Assembly: GCA_002394965.1 (NCBI GenBank)
Contig: DGVL01000153.1
Location: forward strand, 1 to 14,165
Direction of reading: 5' to 3'
Length of the DNA: 14,165 nucleotides
Origin: Lachnospira sp. UBA4285
GTDB lineage: Bacteria > Bacillota > Clostridia > Lachnospirales > Lachnospiraceae
Under the pieces are notes generated by a model. The model made no database searches. It was given only the letters and a program-made list of their open reading frames with translations, and was not told the DNA's origin. Made by a program: the position numbers and the translations under genes. Positions 13,680 to 14,165 of the stretch are shown piece by piece. How positions within the stretch are numbered: the first letter of the stretch is position 1; the number at the start of each line of letters is the position of its first letter.

Positions 13680-14165
13680 GCGAAACTATACGTCTTGACC
13701 GCTGGATATCGGACATGACCGGACTTTCCCGCAAAGAGACAGGCCGCATGATCCGGAAGAAAAGGGTGAGCGTGAACGGAGAGATCGTACGCGATGCAGC
13801 GTTCCCGGCAGATCTGGCCGCAAGCAGAGTGAGCCTTGACGGAAAAGAAATTCCATACGAGATCTTCCAGTACTACATGGTCAACAAGCCGGCTGGTGTG
13901 CTCTCCGCTACCGAGGACAGGCGCAGAAGTACCGTCATGGATCTTCTGCCTCCAGGGCACCGGCGAGGTCTCTTCCCAACCGGCCGCCTCGATCTTGACA
14001 CGACAGGTCTGATTCTGATGACCAACGACGGGCAGCTCGCGCACCGGCTTCTATCCCCCGCGTGGCATGTGGACAAGTACTATACAGCCACTGTGGACGG
14101 CATACTGGGAGAAGATTCCATTCGCGCATTCGCCGGAGGGATTACAGCAGGAGACATACAGTTCG
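13676..14165 (+). CDS. rsuA: 16S rRNA pseudouridine synthase, RsuA type (3' end outside window)
   Basis: The frame is open from GTG 13676 to the window end, giving 163 residues with no stop. The GTG overlaps the rsmF TGA (GTGA) and has GGAGG 5 bases upstream. Residues 5-60 form an S4 RNA-binding domain (TIRLDRWISDMTGLSRKETG, then KKRVSVNGEIV). The catalytic domain begins YYMVNKPAGVLSATED (66-81) and contains the active-site aspartate Asp106 in GRLDLDTTGLILMTNDG. YYMxNKPAGVxSATED is typical of RsuA, which makes pseudouridine 516 in 16S rRNA, rather than RluB or RluE, but the C-terminal part needed to confirm this is missing. Co-transcription and coupling with rsmF, another 16S modifier, are likely. 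Confidence 0.88.
   Translation, partial: MSETIRLDRWISDMTGLSRKETGRMIRKKRVSVNGEIVRDAAFPADLAASRVSLDGKEIPYEIFQYYMVNKPAGVLSATEDRRRSTVMDLLPPGHRRGLFPTGRLDLDTTGLILMTNDGQLAHRLLSPAWHVDKYYTATVDGILGEDSIRAFAGGITAGDIQF

Noticed and set aside
1..14165. tRNA genes, CRISPR arrays, insertion sequences, prophage or defence genes
   Set aside because: I read both strands for these and saw no direct-repeat arrays, transposase or integrase motifs, terminal inverted repeats or tRNA-like cloverleaf; intergenic space is too small for most of them.

Overview
This window looks like core chromosome of a low-motility-of-genes, Gram-positive Firmicute of the Clostridia, most likely a G+C-richer member of the Lachnospiraceae. 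That placement is an inference from protein character (a Bacillus-type short ThiI paired with its own cysteine desulfurase, MtaB, PlsY, Der, and a coiled-coil protein beside coaD) and from strong AGGAGG-type ribosome binding sites. No database comparison was possible. I see no mobile element, CRISPR array, tRNA or rRNA. Coding density is very high and every gene but one is on the + strand.

Layout. Positions 1-361 hold the end of an M18 aminopeptidase gene. Then follow prmA (ribosomal protein L11 methylation), rsmE (16S rRNA U1498 methylation), a cysteine desulfurase and thiI (tRNA 4-thiouridine). Next comes the only minus-strand gene, an 80-residue HPr-like protein with its own consensus promoter and its own terminator, which converges on thiI and diverges from mtaB. 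The + strand resumes with mtaB (tRNA ms2t6A), hisH-hisF (imidazole glycerol phosphate synthase), ung (uracil-DNA glycosylase), der (ribosome-assembly GTPase), plsY (acyl-phosphate:glycerol-3-phosphate acyltransferase), rsmD (16S G966 methylation), coaD (coenzyme A synthesis) and a coiled-coil protein of unknown function. A strong intrinsic terminator at 12197-12235 ends that block. After it come rsmF-like m5C methyltransferase and the start of an rsuA-type pseudouridine synthase that runs off the window.

How the genes fit together. Translation dominates: eight genes modify or assemble rRNA, ribosomal protein or tRNA, plus a sulfur donor for one of them. Many neighbours overlap by 1-4 bases or are separated by a few bases (hisH/hisF, der/plsY, plsY/rsmD, rsmF/rsuA), which suggests co-transcription and translational coupling. 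HisH and HisF stand without the rest of the histidine pathway.

Most of the window is ordinary housekeeping sequence. The points most worth a second look are: the HPr-like protein, which keeps the Ser46-type region but has no active-site histidine (the same arrangement as Bacillus Crh); an NKxE in place of NKxD in the first GTPase domain of Der; substitutions at usually conserved positions in HisF and Ung; a possible promoter for hisHF in an A+T-rich end of mtaB; and the uncharacterised coiled-coil protein beside coaD. I do not see a clear new multi-gene system.
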